Below are positions 1-13,115 of a stretch of 64,000 nucleotides of DNA, piece by piece; position 1 is the stretch's first letter, and each line of letters opens with the position of its first letter. Both the position numbers and the translations under genes were made by a program. The notes beneath the pieces were generated by a model. It searched no databases, had not been told where the DNA came from, and saw only the letters and a program-made list of their open reading frames with translations. This DNA is from Chrysoperla carnea (lineage: Eukaryota; Arthropoda; Insecta; Neuroptera; Chrysopidae): the NCBI RefSeq assembly GCF_905475395.1, contig NC_058340.1, forward strand, positions 149,501 to 213,500. The letters are read 5' to 3'.

Positions 1-147
1 TTTTTCGATTAAATAAAACAAATAAAGTAAGTAACATGTTTAAAGTAATTTAATTTTAATAATTGATTTATTTAAATAAATACAATTAATATACACAATT
101 ACAATTACAATTTTAAATATTTTAATAATTATGTATTAAGTATTTGA

Positions 148-3100
148 TTATCTTCTATAACGATTCGTACTTTTGATTAACGCTAATGTTTTTTGCATTA
201 ATGGTGCTTTTTTAGGTTTTGATGATGACACTAAAAAACAAAAATAAAATAATATTAAATAAATAACTATCCTGTATATTTTTATTTTAATAACTTACTT
301 GAAGATGATGCACCAGATGCAGAAGTTGATCTATTATTAATGAGAGCTGTTGAAGACGATGATGATGTACTACTATTAACCGCTGCAACTCTTGACGCAG
401 GTGTTACAAATGGTTTAGCATTAAAGTTTGTATTGCCTGTACTACTGGCTGTACCATATTTAGCCTATAATATAACAAATTCACATTAATTACTTGAATG
501 ATCAACAATTGTCAGCAATCGTAGCGGTACAAGTTCAACTATTGTCATCGATCCATCTGTTTGAACAGTACAGTGAGTTCATAAACAAAACTCGATTCTT
601 ATAATCGGATCAAAGACAGAAATAAATTGTTGACAGATGAATTGATCCTAAACGGATTACTTTTTTAAGAAAAACTAAAAAGTTTAAAACATGATTTTTG
701 AACTTTAATTAAATGTAATTTATTTATAAAATTAAAACAATTTGTACAAGTTCAATTTAAATACAAGTCATAGGTTTGTTTACCAGACACAGACGATTTG
801 CTGCAATGTCAGGATGTTCGATGCATACTTCGTTACAATTATTGTTAGACGCATTCATGACACGCACTAACGCTTGTATTATTGGCGTTGCAAATTGTCT
901 ATTTCTGGTTAAGAAACCTAATGTATTATTTATTAAATAAACTGCTTTTTAAACACGTAACCCCCAAGTTTGAGAGAGTTCTTCTTCCTTTTAAGAATCT
1001 GAAAATATTAAAATGATTCTACTTAAACAGAGGATGTGTTTAAACTCTATTTGGTTACTTACTATTTTATAATTATAAAAATTAATCGATAAAAATTTAT
1101 TTTGAGAAAAATGAACGAATTCAAAGATAGTGAGCGTTGAGTTTTTTTTTCCGCTTTTCCCGACAAACCGTTCGGTAAATCTAATTATGTTATTTAACTT
1201 TTTTTTAGGAAATAATATTTTCTACAACTTTAATTTAGTTTAGTATCATTCTCTTCTGAGAATACACCTTATTACAGTTTTAAACTAAATGCTAAAGCCT
1301 TCCTTTTTTTTTTATAAAGTTTTCATCCTGCCTTCCCCCCCCCCTTTAAAAGTAACCATATAATATAATCCTAATAGGTACTCACCTGTTTCCTTGCTAT
1401 AGATCTTGGTGGTTTTATAAAATTAGTATCAACATATGCTAATTTAGTTTGTCTGATCGGTTGTAACTTCTCATGTATTGATTGTTTAATATTTTGTGTT
1501 AATAATTTTAATTTATGATCACGTTCAATCATAAAACGTTGATAAGCATCTCGCCATGATTCAAACTCTTCACGCTTGCACATTTGTGCTTTAAAATGTG
1601 TTTTACAATGTTGCTCCCATAATGGATCGGTATCTTCTAATAGATATGCATTATAATGTTCTAATACAAACAATTGATCTGGTGTACATCGTTCTAAGAT
1701 TGGTAATAAGATCATATATGGTACACCACCAGTATAAGCTAGTGCATCAATGTTATCTTGTAAGATTCGTATACATAACTCGTATAAAGTTGGTACTTGT
1801 GTAAATAAAGTTGTATTTTTATTACCACTATAAACTTTAGTACGATTCTTTTGTGATGTTATTACAAAACTTAAATCAATTGTACTATTATTCATATTAT
1901 TATGTTTATTTAATGGTAACACTTGTTGTTGTTGTGTTGTTGGTAATGGTTGATAGTTTGGTGTTATTGGTGGTAAAGTTATATCTAAATTTAATGATGG
2001 TAATTTTATATTTGGTGATAATAAATCTGGTGTTGTTGTTGTTGTTGTTTTATTATTATTATCATTCTAAAAAATAATTTTAATAATAGTATAATTCAAT
2101 TCAATATTTAAAAGGAAAACATTAATGCATCTTTGAAATTTTATTTATTAGATTGTAAACACGGCGTAAAAAATAATGAACTCTTTGGGTAGAGAGTAGG
2201 TTTTAATCAGTTTGTTACCAATTACAAAAAAAACACATTAAATTGATTTTTTTTTTTTGTAATTTGTAACAAACTGATTAAAACCACTAATTAATCCCAA
2301 CCCAAAGAAAGAAGGGTGTTGAGTAGGCACCTAATAAACAACTAGTAAATAAAATTTCAAAGATACATTAATTTACAGATAGATAGGTACACAATCAAAA
2401 CTTAAAAATACATACCTTTGATGATTTATTTTGATGACTTTTACTACTTGTTGATGATTTTAATTTTGGTGAATGACAACTTGTATTACTTGTACTTGTA
2501 GTACTTGTAGTACCATTATTTAATAATTTGATTTTCTTTTTAGTTGGTGATGATGTTAAAACTGTTAACATATCATCATGACCTCCTAATGCATCAGCAA
2601 ATGATTTACCACTTGTAAAATTAATACCATCATTATCATTATAATGATCTGAATCATTATCATTTATCATTTGATTTAAATCATTATCATTATCACTTAA
2701 TTCATTATCATTCATATTATTTAAAATATCGATTTCAATTAATTTTCTTTTATTTGTTTTATTTATATCTTTATCTTTATTATCATTATCTTTTTTATGT
2801 TTTGATGATGATGATGATGAAGATTTATGTTGTTTTGATGATGATAATGATGATGATGATGATTTATGATGTTTTGATGATGATGATGATGACTTTTTAT
2901 TTTTATTATCTTCACGTTCACAGCCTTTATTTTTAGAATCTTTCTTTGTTGTTGTATCATTATCATTATCTATATTTATTTTATCTTTATCTTTCTTTTT
3001 ACTAAAATCTTTATCTTTATTATCATGATCATTATTTGATAATTTATGATTATTACTGTTGTTACTACTACTAGTACTACTACTATGATGATGATGATGA

Positions 3101-5074
3101 TTACTATTATTATTATTATTTTTATGATTATGATTATGACTACTTTTATGTTCTTTATCTTTATCTTTATCATTTTTATGACTTTTCTTTTTATGTTTAT
3201 TATGTTTATGTTCATCATTTGTATGAGAATTACTATTATCATGTCTATCTAATTTTGTTGTTGTTTTTCTTTTTGATGATGATGATGATGATGATGATTT
3301 CTTTTTATTATCACTTTCATCATTATCATTATCATTATGTTTACTACTACTACTACGATGATGTTTTGATTTATCACTTTTATGATGTTCATGATCATCT
3401 TTTATAATAGATGTTGGTTTATATTCATTATCATTATCATTATCATTATGTTTTTGTTTTTTATGTTGTTCTTGTTGATAATTATTAGTTGTTGGTACAT
3501 ATTCATCATTATTATCATTATTGTAATCATCATTATCATTATCATAACCATGTTCTAAAAATTAATTATCATTTATTATTATTATTATATCTACAAGGTG
3601 TAACAGAATTATTATATAGCATTTAGAATTATAAAATATAGACAGCATCTTGAAAGTTACAAATATGTAACAACGCAGAGAGGTGCCAAGATCTGTAACT
3701 CCAAAAGTTAAATTGGAACACATATCAGCATCTTCTCAGATAGTCAGTCCGACATCTTGAATACTGGGACTTAGCATGGGGCATGCGATACATACTAAAC
3801 TGTGTATAACCACAACTAGGCCATTCGACTATGCTCGTGTGAAAGTTATTAGAGCACAGTTGAGAAGGGTGGTGGGACTCTTGTTAGGACATTGTAGATT
3901 GAATTATTACCTTCACAATATTGGAGATATTGGTCTAATAATCTCACTTGTATGAGGGATGACAAAATCTCCATGCATGTTATTTGCATCTGCAAAAAAC
4001 TGCAAGGAGTTGACTTTCTTATTAAATTTGTATTCTTTAATCTAAATTATTATGTTCTTCAGGTTCGCCAATTTTGGTACACCCTGTATTAAAATTAACG
4101 ACTATCGAATGATTTTAATCAAATATTTGATTAGAAAATCAACTGATTTTTAATCTCCGAGTTTAAAAAAATGGGTGTTATAAGTTTAACCGCTATATGC
4201 GTGTGTCTGTCTGAAGCATCGTAGCGCCTAAACCAATGAATCGATTTTGATTTTTTTTTGTTTCGTTTGCAAAGTAATTTTTAATGGAGAATGTTCTTAG
4301 CTACGTTTCAAGTTCGAGCTTAGCAAAAACCTAAAAAATTGGCGATGATCTTCAAAATCGGTTGTTTTTTGGAAAAGGCTGTAAGAAAAGTGTTAATTTA
4401 ATGGAGAGTGTTTTTAGATATATTTCAAGTGTGAGTTTAGGGTCCCGTATCCGAAAAATTTGTCGAGAGTTTTATAAATTTTCACTTGTTCTACACCCGG
4501 CCTCGTAACAATCGGAGTTGTAGTTTTAAATTTCGATGTTTTGGTGATATTATACAGTTTTATTAGCTGCTCGATTAAATACTAAGTAATATTAAGATAG
4601 ATACTGAACACTAACTAACCGTCAATAACGATTTGATCCACATCACTATCAACATCTGGTTCTGGTTCTGGTTCTGGTTCAGCTTCTGCTTCTGAATGAC
4701 TTGATTCAGCAGCAACCATTTCTTTCCATTTAGCAACTAAAGTGCGTGCCGCATGCCCAACCGCTCCTTCATATTTTCGTAATGAATTAATAGTTCTTCC
4801 CACACCCGTATCTTGTAAATCATTCACTTTGATTGGTAATTTTTCAAGTTTTCCAATACAATATAAAATCTATAAATAAATAAATAATATACTTACTTAA
4901 TATAAGTTAGATCCGTTCATATATTAATTTAGGTTAGAATTATAATTAAAAAATGAATATTGATATGTTATTATTATTATTATTATAATTATAAATAATT
5001 TATACCCGTTTCTCATCATTTGTATATTTTTCAATACTACGTTGATAATGTTTGATAACGTCAACAACAGACAT
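148..5074 (-). CDS. EloA: Elongin A (RNA polymerase II elongation factor subunit), six exons
   Basis: Exons (minus strand): 5074-5006, 4869-4620, 3554-2416, 2066-1386, 464-299, 230-148; all borders GT/AG, phases agree, about 795 aa, near the family's usual ~770. The N-terminus is a TFIIS N-type domain (residues ~1-85, with GVGRTINSLRKYEG and ARTLVAKWKEMV). The third exon is a low-complexity Asp/Asn/Ser/His/Lys linker ending in a KSFADALGG motif. The fourth exon carries the BC-box TLYELCIRIL, which in this family binds Elongin B/C, then an F-box-like stretch (GGVPYMILLPILERCTPDQL) and YLLEDTDPLWEQHC. The C-terminal exon ends KKAPLMQKTLALIKSTNRYRR, as Elongin A proteins do. Family role: stimulates elongation by Pol II in the nucleus and can act in a Cullin ubiquitin ligase. 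Introns hold a MITE and a LINE fragment. Very secure identification; the exact linker length is less sure because of microsatellite-like codons. Confidence 0.93.
2125..2374. repeat. Inverted-repeat (MITE-like) insertion in the third Elongin A intron
   Basis: The outer arms share ATCTTTGAAATTTTATTTA and its complement (about 2130-2150 and 2345-2365). Inner arms share TTTTAATCAGTTTGTTAC (about 2200-2220) with its complement (2263-2285), so the whole 250 bp can fold into one hairpin. No transposase. Superfamily not assignable by eye. Confidence 0.7.
3655..4035 (+). repeat. LINE (non-LTR retrotransposon) fragment in the second Elongin A intron
   Basis: Around 3815-3935 the plus strand reads LRRVVGLLLGHCRLN followed by YYLHNIGDIG, then after a break a segment like MRDDKISMHVICICKKL. 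This is the region after RNase H in insect Jockey/I-type LINEs (GHCRLN...LHNIG...C..C...ET..H..C.C). It is short, interrupted and clearly dead. A second copy of the same family lies at 39620-40010. The 3660-3760 part is also found reversed at 30440-30550. Confidence 0.7.
4150..4470 (+). repeat. Interspersed repeat family E (copy 1)
   Basis: Contains two versions of a stretch like AATGGAGAATGTTCTTAGCT followed by ACGTTTCAAGTTCGAGCTTAG. The same text appears reversed at 22690-22995 and, shorter, at 10445-10570. All copies include a GTGTGTCTGTCTG stretch next to CCTAAACCAATGAATCGATTT. No coding potential; class unknown. Confidence 0.65.
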
Positions 5075-5819
5075 TCTTATTCATTACCAATGAACCAGCT
5101 GTTATCACCAAAATAATTTTGTAGATGTCTGATTTAGATGGATGTACAACTAACTATCTTACACAGTATTTACTCAGTCACTTACACTTACACTTCACTA
5201 AATAGAAGTACACACTTCACGTTTACAGTCACAGTCACAGTTCACATTCATTAGCACTAAAAGCACCTACCATTCCATTACCATCGTCTTCTGCTGCTTG
5301 TCAATGTCAATTTTAAATAGGTCGCCATCTTTTTTTAATATTATAATTCATATTCATAGAGTTTATTCATTTAATTTAACATTCTATATTCTATGGTGCT
5401 GTGTGATACAGAACGTTCAAAAAGTTATTCACCAATATCAGTTATTTTATTTATTTAAAAAACAAACAAACTTGTTCATGGAATGAAACAAGTTTTTTTA
5501 CTCCAACTATATTAAGTTAAAAAACAAAATCCCGACGACTACAGAATCACGCTCTTAAAAGCATGAAAACAATAAAAATATTTTCATCTGAAATTGTTGT
5601 GATATGAACTTAAAATTTTATGATAAACTAATTTTGAATGTCTATCTTCGAATTCAATTTAAAATATAAATAAAAATAAAAGAAGAGGTTTTAACATGTT
5701 TGTAAATAATTTATTGTAAATAAAATAAAATAACAATTTAAGATTTAACAAAGAACAAGTTCTGTAGTTCAATAAGTAATAACAATAATAATGTTATTAC
5801 AGTTTGTTATTACAACTTT
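5075..5819. other. Intergenic region between GALT and Elongin A
   Basis: Holds the 5' side of Elongin A and the 3' side of GALT. A purine/pyrimidine-rich CACTTACACTTACACTTCAC stretch lies at about 5178-5200. At 5515-5610 there is a fragment of the same TIR sequence (CGACGACTACAGAATCACGC) that bounds the MITE at 24884-25116. No additional gene seen. Confidence 0.6.
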
Positions 5820-7891
<2,072 letters not shown>

Positions 7892-8459
7892 ATTTAATTG
7901 ATAGCTATAGAACTGCTGTATACTTTTAAAATATAATTATTATATTTAGTTTATACTACTTACGTAGGTAATAATAATTTGTTTGAAAAATATATTTTAA
8001 AGGTCATTTAAAAGTCATTATTTATGATAATATATTTATTAAGTAATATCATTTTAATATAATTAAGTATTTCAAACTTAATTTAATAATAATAATAATT
8101 TTATTGATAACAGATTACACACATACACACATACACACATACACACATACACACATACATACATACATCATTCACTAGCAATTACTCATCCGTTTCGCTG
8201 AGCAATATACTTCATTTTCCTTGCTGTCAGTTATTTCCCCCCAACCTTTGTGTTTTAATTTTTTGGTATGGAATCCTATTTTTTTTAAAAAATAAAATAC
8301 GACCTATATGTTACTCATTAATAATGTAGCTTTCTATATACGTAAACTAATTTTTAAAATCGCTCTAATTCTAGTAGTTTTAAAGTTTATTCATTACAAA
8401 TACACACAGAAATTAAAGAACAAAAAATCAAATTATATTAGTGTAGATTTAATTTCATG
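7892..8459. promoter_or_regulatory. Shared upstream region between GALT and USP39
   Basis: Divergent start codons at 7891 and 8574 leave about 680 bp that must hold both promoters (inference). It contains an ACACATAC-type microsatellite at about 8113-8168 and many A/T runs. No unambiguous TATA or initiator could be picked out in such AT-rich DNA. Confidence 0.4.
8113..8168. repeat. (ACACATAC)n microsatellite
   Basis: About seven tandem 8-base units turning into CATA repeats at the right end, in the GALT-USP39 interval. Confidence 0.85.
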
Positions 8460-8970
8460 TGATTTTTCTTGAATAAATAAAAATTGAGGCATTATATTTT
8501 TAAGTTGAATGCTAAATTTATTATAAGAATTAAATTGTTATTAAAATAATAATAATAAAATTTAATAAATAAAATGTCTGTAATGAAATCAGATGAAGCA
8601 GCTTTAAAAAAGATAAAATTAGATTTAAAAGGTAATATAGTAATAACTGAATTAATTAAAATAATAAATTCATGAAATTATATCTTAACTCATTAAAATT
8701 TAGTTCATCACGCTCAATATTAAAAAGTTCAAGATTGATTTATGTGAACGCACTCTAAACTGTTTAATAAAAGATAACCTATAAATATCGCAATCAAATG
8801 TCAAAGTTAATTTGATGCGTTTATTTCTTGAATAAATAAAGATTGAGGCATTATATTTGTAATTTGTGTTTTAAATATTTATTAAAATAAAGTTTAAAGC
8901 ACAATAAATAAAATGTCTGAAATGAAATCAGATGAACCAGCTTTAAAAAAGATAAAATTAGAGTTAAAAG
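8460..8970 (+). repeat. Tandem duplication of the USP39 promoter-proximal region and first exon
   Basis: Copy 1 (8460-8631) and copy 2 (8816-8970) share CTTGAATAAATAAANATTGAGGCATTATATTT, here seen as the core ATTGAGGCATTATATTT, then an AT-rich stretch, then the same 58-bp coding exon with a start codon (8574 and 8913). Both exons end in AAAAG followed by a GT donor. The peptides MSVMKSDEAALKKIKLDLK and MSEMKSDEPALKKIKLELK differ at a few residues. Confidence 0.85.
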
Positions 8971-11940
8971 GTAAAGTAAAGTAAAGAATTGAATTGAATA
9001 GAATTGAAAGGTAATAATAATAATAATTTTTAGTTGATTCAACATCTACAAGTAATAATAATAATAATAATGGAACAACAACAACAACAAATAATAATAG
9101 ATTATGTCCATATTTAGATACAATAAATAGACAAGTATTAGATTTTGATTTTGAAAAGTTATGTTCGGTATCGTTAAGTCGTATAAATGTGTACGCGTGT
9201 TTAGTTTGTGGTAAATATTATCAAGGTAGAGGTACGAATACACATGCTTATACACATTCAGTTGCTGAATCACATCATGTTTATTTAAATTTACATACAT
9301 TAAAGTTTTATTGTTTACCAGATAATTATGAAATTATAGGTAAGTTATACTTATATATAGGGTGTTCTGTTCTGTCTTCTCTATTATTATTATGTTTTAT
9401 TGTTTTAGATTCATCTTTAGATGATATTAAATATGTATTAAATCCAACATTTACATCAAAACAAATCTTAGATTTAGACAAGTCTGATAAGTTATCACGT
9501 GCTATTGATGGTAGCATGTACTTACCAGGGATTGTTGGATTAAATAATATTAAAGCAAATGATTATTGTAATGTTATCTTACAAGTAAGTGTACACTAAA
9601 CTTATTATACCTTTATAATCAACTTCGTTTCACGTACAATTAATTTATTTGAATATAACTTTTTGATCAATGATTATTAATCTAAATTAACACACACACC
9701 TGTAACTGTAATTATTCATTAATAGTTTATACTATTGCTTAGTTCGCCCGTTTAGTCCACCTTCCGCTAAACATAAACTTTACTCCGATTTCTAGGACAA
9801 TTAGACACTGCCAGTTTTGAACTTTCTTCATACAAAATACAAATATTTATTTAAGTTAAAGATTTTCGATTTTTTAAAGAAACGTTCTTAACATATTGCT
9901 TGTGAGAAGAATAATTAGAATTGTCTTTTATAAAGCACATGATATTAAAAAAGCCTTTGTAACATTGAAATGTTAGCAAACATTGATTTGTCCATAAAAT
10001 TATTTAAATGTGGTTTCTATAAAACGAACTTATCATTCCCTTTTTCACCACCTGGAGCATGAGCTTGGGATACTTGACAAGCTATACTCATAGGTATTCG
10101 GTAGGTAATCGATGGAGTATAAAAACAGTGACACGAGATTTTGTTGCGCAGGCATTATCACACGTATCACCATTACGTAATTATTTTTTACGTGAAGAGA
10201 ACTATGCGAACATAAAACGACCGCCAGGTGATTCATCATTCTTATTGGTACAACGTTTTGGTGAGCTGATGCGTAAATTATGGAATCCACGTAACTTTAA
10301 AGCGCATGTGTCACCACATGAGATGTTACAAGCGGTTGTATTATGGAGTCGTAAAAAGTTTCAATTTATCGAACAAGGTGATCCGATTGACTTCTTATCA
10401 TGGTTCTTGAATGCATTACATCGTACACTTAATGGTAAGTAGCCCTTTCTGGTACAAAACCCTAAACTCCTACTTGAAAACATAGCTAAGAACACTTTTC
10501 ATTAATTTATATGCCATAGACAGGCAGATAGACACACACGGTCAAACTTATAACAGCCCTTGTTTTGATTCGGGGGGTTAAAAAGGGATCACTGACCAAT
10601 CTCCATCGGTCGCCCAAAAGAAGCGTTAAAATTTGTAAAATTTAATAAAATAATGGCTGCCCAGTCGCCTGGTAAGTTAAATTGATTTTTTTTTTGTTGT
10701 GAATGTCTGGAAGTACACTTCCTCAGGGGTTATTTTGTGCGCTGATCACGAATTTTTGGAATCATTTTGTTCCCTTTGTTCGACATTTTTATAGTCGAAA
10801 TTTGAATTGAACATGAAAATTTCGATTTTCTTGAGTCTAGCTTTGAACAATGGGGGCTAGATCAAAAAAGTGTTCAGACAAAAGTTGTATTTAGAGTACA
10901 TACGCACGGATTTCCCTGAATGAGCGAGCTTTATTCGGTATTTTTGAGTTAAAAAGAAACAAATTTAAGTACACCATGTAAAATGTCTCCTCACACAAAT
11001 ACCAATTTGAATGTCTCGGTAATGTACTTTATTTCGTCGATAATAGATTTCAAGAAGTCATATTTTGTAGTCAATGTTTCAGTTTTTACGCCAAAACACG
11101 GATAAAACGATAGTTTCTAAAAATGAAACCAAGCTAGATCGATTTTCCGCCCCAAAAACCCCCTTACTTATTAATTTTCATGACAATAGCTGGAGCCGTT
11201 TTCGAAATTGCTGAAATATGGTTTCGTTTTATTTTTTAGGTACAAAAAAAATGAATTCAAGTATCATTTATAAATCATTTATGGGTCGTATGCGAATCTA
11301 TACCAGAAAATTACCACCAACGGAGCTGGATGACAAACAAAAGAAACTGTTGTTACAATCAGAAGAATATCAAGAACATTCGGAGGAGTCAACATTCTTA
11401 TATTTAACATGTGATTTACCAGCACCTCCACTATTTATTGATGAATTCCGTGAGAATATTATACCGCAAGTGAACTTGTATCAGTTGTTAACGAAGTTCA
11501 ATGGATTAACGGAGAAAGAATATAAAACATATAAAGAGAACTTTCTAAAACGTTTTCAAATCATTCAATTGCCGCCATATTTAATTTTATATATAAAACG
11601 TTTTACAAAGAACACATTCTTTATTGAAAAGAATCCAACGATTGTTAACTTCCCCGTCAAGAACATTGATTTTGGGGATATTTTAACGGACGACATTAAA
11701 TTGAAACATAATATGGAACGAGGTGGTACGATTTATGATTTGGTAGCGAACATTGTCCATGATGGCGAACCAAACAAAGGTACATATCGAGTACATGTCT
11801 TACAGAAGGGCTGTAATAAATGGTACGAGATGCAAGATTTACATGTTATTGATATTCTACCACAAATGATTACATTAACGGAGGCTTACATTCAAATCTA
11901 TGAATTAAGAAAACCAGCTTCATCAACCGTCAATCATTAA
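8574..11940 (+). CDS. USP39: U4/U6.U5 tri-snRNP-associated protein 2 (USP39/Sad1-type), five exons with two alternative first exons
   Basis: Exons: 8574-8631 or 8913-8970 (alternatives), 9034-9339, 9409-9584, 10152-10434, 11240-11940; 507 aa with either first exon, phases consistent. Residues ~44-120 are a UBP-type zinc finger (CPYLDTIN, YACLVCGKYYQGRG, HSVAESHHVYLNLHTLKFYC). A USP-fold domain follows: LPGIVGLNNIKANDYCNVIL, RPPGD, RFGELMRKLWNPRNFKAHVS, KEYKTYKENFLKRFQ, NPTIVNFPVKN, YDLVANIVHDG, LPQMITLTEAYIQI. In this family the protease Cys is lost (here Asp in KANDYC replaces the Cys of canonical NTCY), so it is a non-catalytic splicing factor that helps tri-snRNP join the spliceosome. A Cys two residues later is unusual. 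Very secure. Confidence 0.95.
10440..10575 (-). repeat. Interspersed repeat family E (copy 2)
   Basis: GGTACAAAACCCTAAACTCC, then ACTTGAAAACATAGCTAAGAACACT and a tail with CAGGCAGATAGACACACACG; the same order occurs at 22700-22995 and reversed at 4150-4470. Begins right after the donor site of a USP39 intron. Confidence 0.6.
11100..11217 (-). repeat. Fragment of the AAACGAGNAATTCTTGTAT repeat family in a USP39 intron
   Basis: Reads AAACCAAGCTAGATCGATTT, then CCGCCCCAAAAACCCCC, then TTTTCATGACAATAGCTGGAGCCG. This is the reverse complement of the middle of the copy at 33541-33902 (GGCTCCAACGATTTTCATGA, GATCTAGCTAGGTTT). Confidence 0.65.
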
Positions 11941-12065
11941 TTATTTAAATACTACATTTATACTGCATACTTAAATATTAAATAAATATTCATTTTTAAT
12001 AAATTATTTTATTTATTACATCACTGTTTATCTATCACTGTTATTCTATATTCTTTATTTTAGTA

Positions 12066-12595
12066 CATACACTATCAGGTACTACTATTTCCCTTGTAAC
12101 TTATATTCTCCTAATACAAATGTTAAAAATTTTCATAATTTTTGGTGAAATTAGCTTTGAAAAAGTAACATGTGAAAATGGAAAATTGGCTATAACTCGA
12201 AAACGGTTGGTCCTAGAGCAAAAAGGACGAAAATTTTGAGCCACTCCTGAACCTCTTGCTTAAAATGTTTTTCCAAATAACATCGATGAAAAATTCCGGG
12301 AAATTCGTGAAAATGGAAAATTTTGTTTAAAAATTGATGGATTTTTTCTCATTTTTTTGTGTTTTTTGGCCAAAATTACTTCAATTTTCTTCAATTTGTA
12401 TTAGGAGAATATAATGGGAGGTTAGTACACTAAGATTTTCAGCAAAAAGATTTTCATTTTCTTTTTTATTTGCACATAAGGTGCAAATAATTCTCTAAGT
12501 AAATGAAACGAAACGAAACGAAGCGAACAAATAGTTAAAAGTTTTATACTAATTAATTAATACCAGAAAGCAGAAAAAGGTTTTTAGGGTGAAAA
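12066..12595 (-). repeat. Composite repeat unit (blocks A and B), inverted relative to the 49-kb array
   Basis: Block A, 12101-12414 (~314 bp), is bounded by TTATATTCTCCTAATACAAA and its complement TTTGTATTAGGAGAATATAA. Block B, 12415-12595, has TTTGCACATAAGGTGCAAAT and a run of CGAAACGAAACGAAACGAAG. The flank CAGGTACTACTATTTCCCTT is the complement of the linker between A and B in the units at 48.9-51.1 kb. No protein. It lies 125 bp past the USP39 stop codon. Confidence 0.85.
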
Positions 12596-13083
12596 CAAAG
12601 AGCATAGGGTAGAGGAGAAGCAGCCCATATGAGCTAATGCAAAGAGCATAGGATAGAGGAGAAGCAGCCCATATGAGCTAATGTAAAATCGTAGTATACG
12701 AGTTTCAGCGCCTCTACCGAGTCAGGCTTTCAAACTTAATAGTTAATAGTCACCCCCGCAAAGTAGTTAAACTTAATAGCCATACCCGCAAAGGCCGACA
12801 AACTTAATAGTTGATCGCCTCAGACTCCAGATGTCACTTATAATTATACTTCTGCTTCTTGTCTATCCTATAGTCTTTGAGCTAATGTAAAATCGTAGTA
12901 TACGAGTTTCAGCGCCTCTACCGAGTAAGGCTTTTAAACTTAATAGATAATAGTCGCCCCCGCAAAGTAGTTAAACTTAATAGTCATACCCGCAAAGGCC
13001 CACAAACTTAATAGTTGATCGCCACAGACTCCAGATGTCACTTAAAATTATATTCCTGCTTCTTCTCTACCCTATGCTCTTTG
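12596..13083. mobile_element. MITE (hAT-like, 8-bp target duplication) expanded into 2-3 tandem copies
   Basis: Ends are CAAAGAGCATAGGGTAGAGG and, inverted, CTCTACCCTATGCTCTTTG. Flanks GGTGAAAA (12588-12595) and AGTGAAAA (13084-13091) agree at 7 of 8 bases. The neighbouring block B sequence reads GGGTGAAAACACTTAC without a gap in uninterrupted units elsewhere, so the insertion site is clear. Inside: a 44-bp start (12596-12639), a whole 240-bp copy (12640-12879) and a third copy missing its first ~36 bp (12880-13083). A solitary 240-bp copy lies at 55555-55794. Confidence 0.85.
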
Positions 13084-13115
13084 AGTGAAAACACTTACTT
13101 ACTTACCTTTTCCCT

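Noticed and set aside
2754-3407. Several His-, Met- or Ile-rich open frames on both strands
   Set aside because: Shadow frames of the low-complexity Elongin A exon 3.
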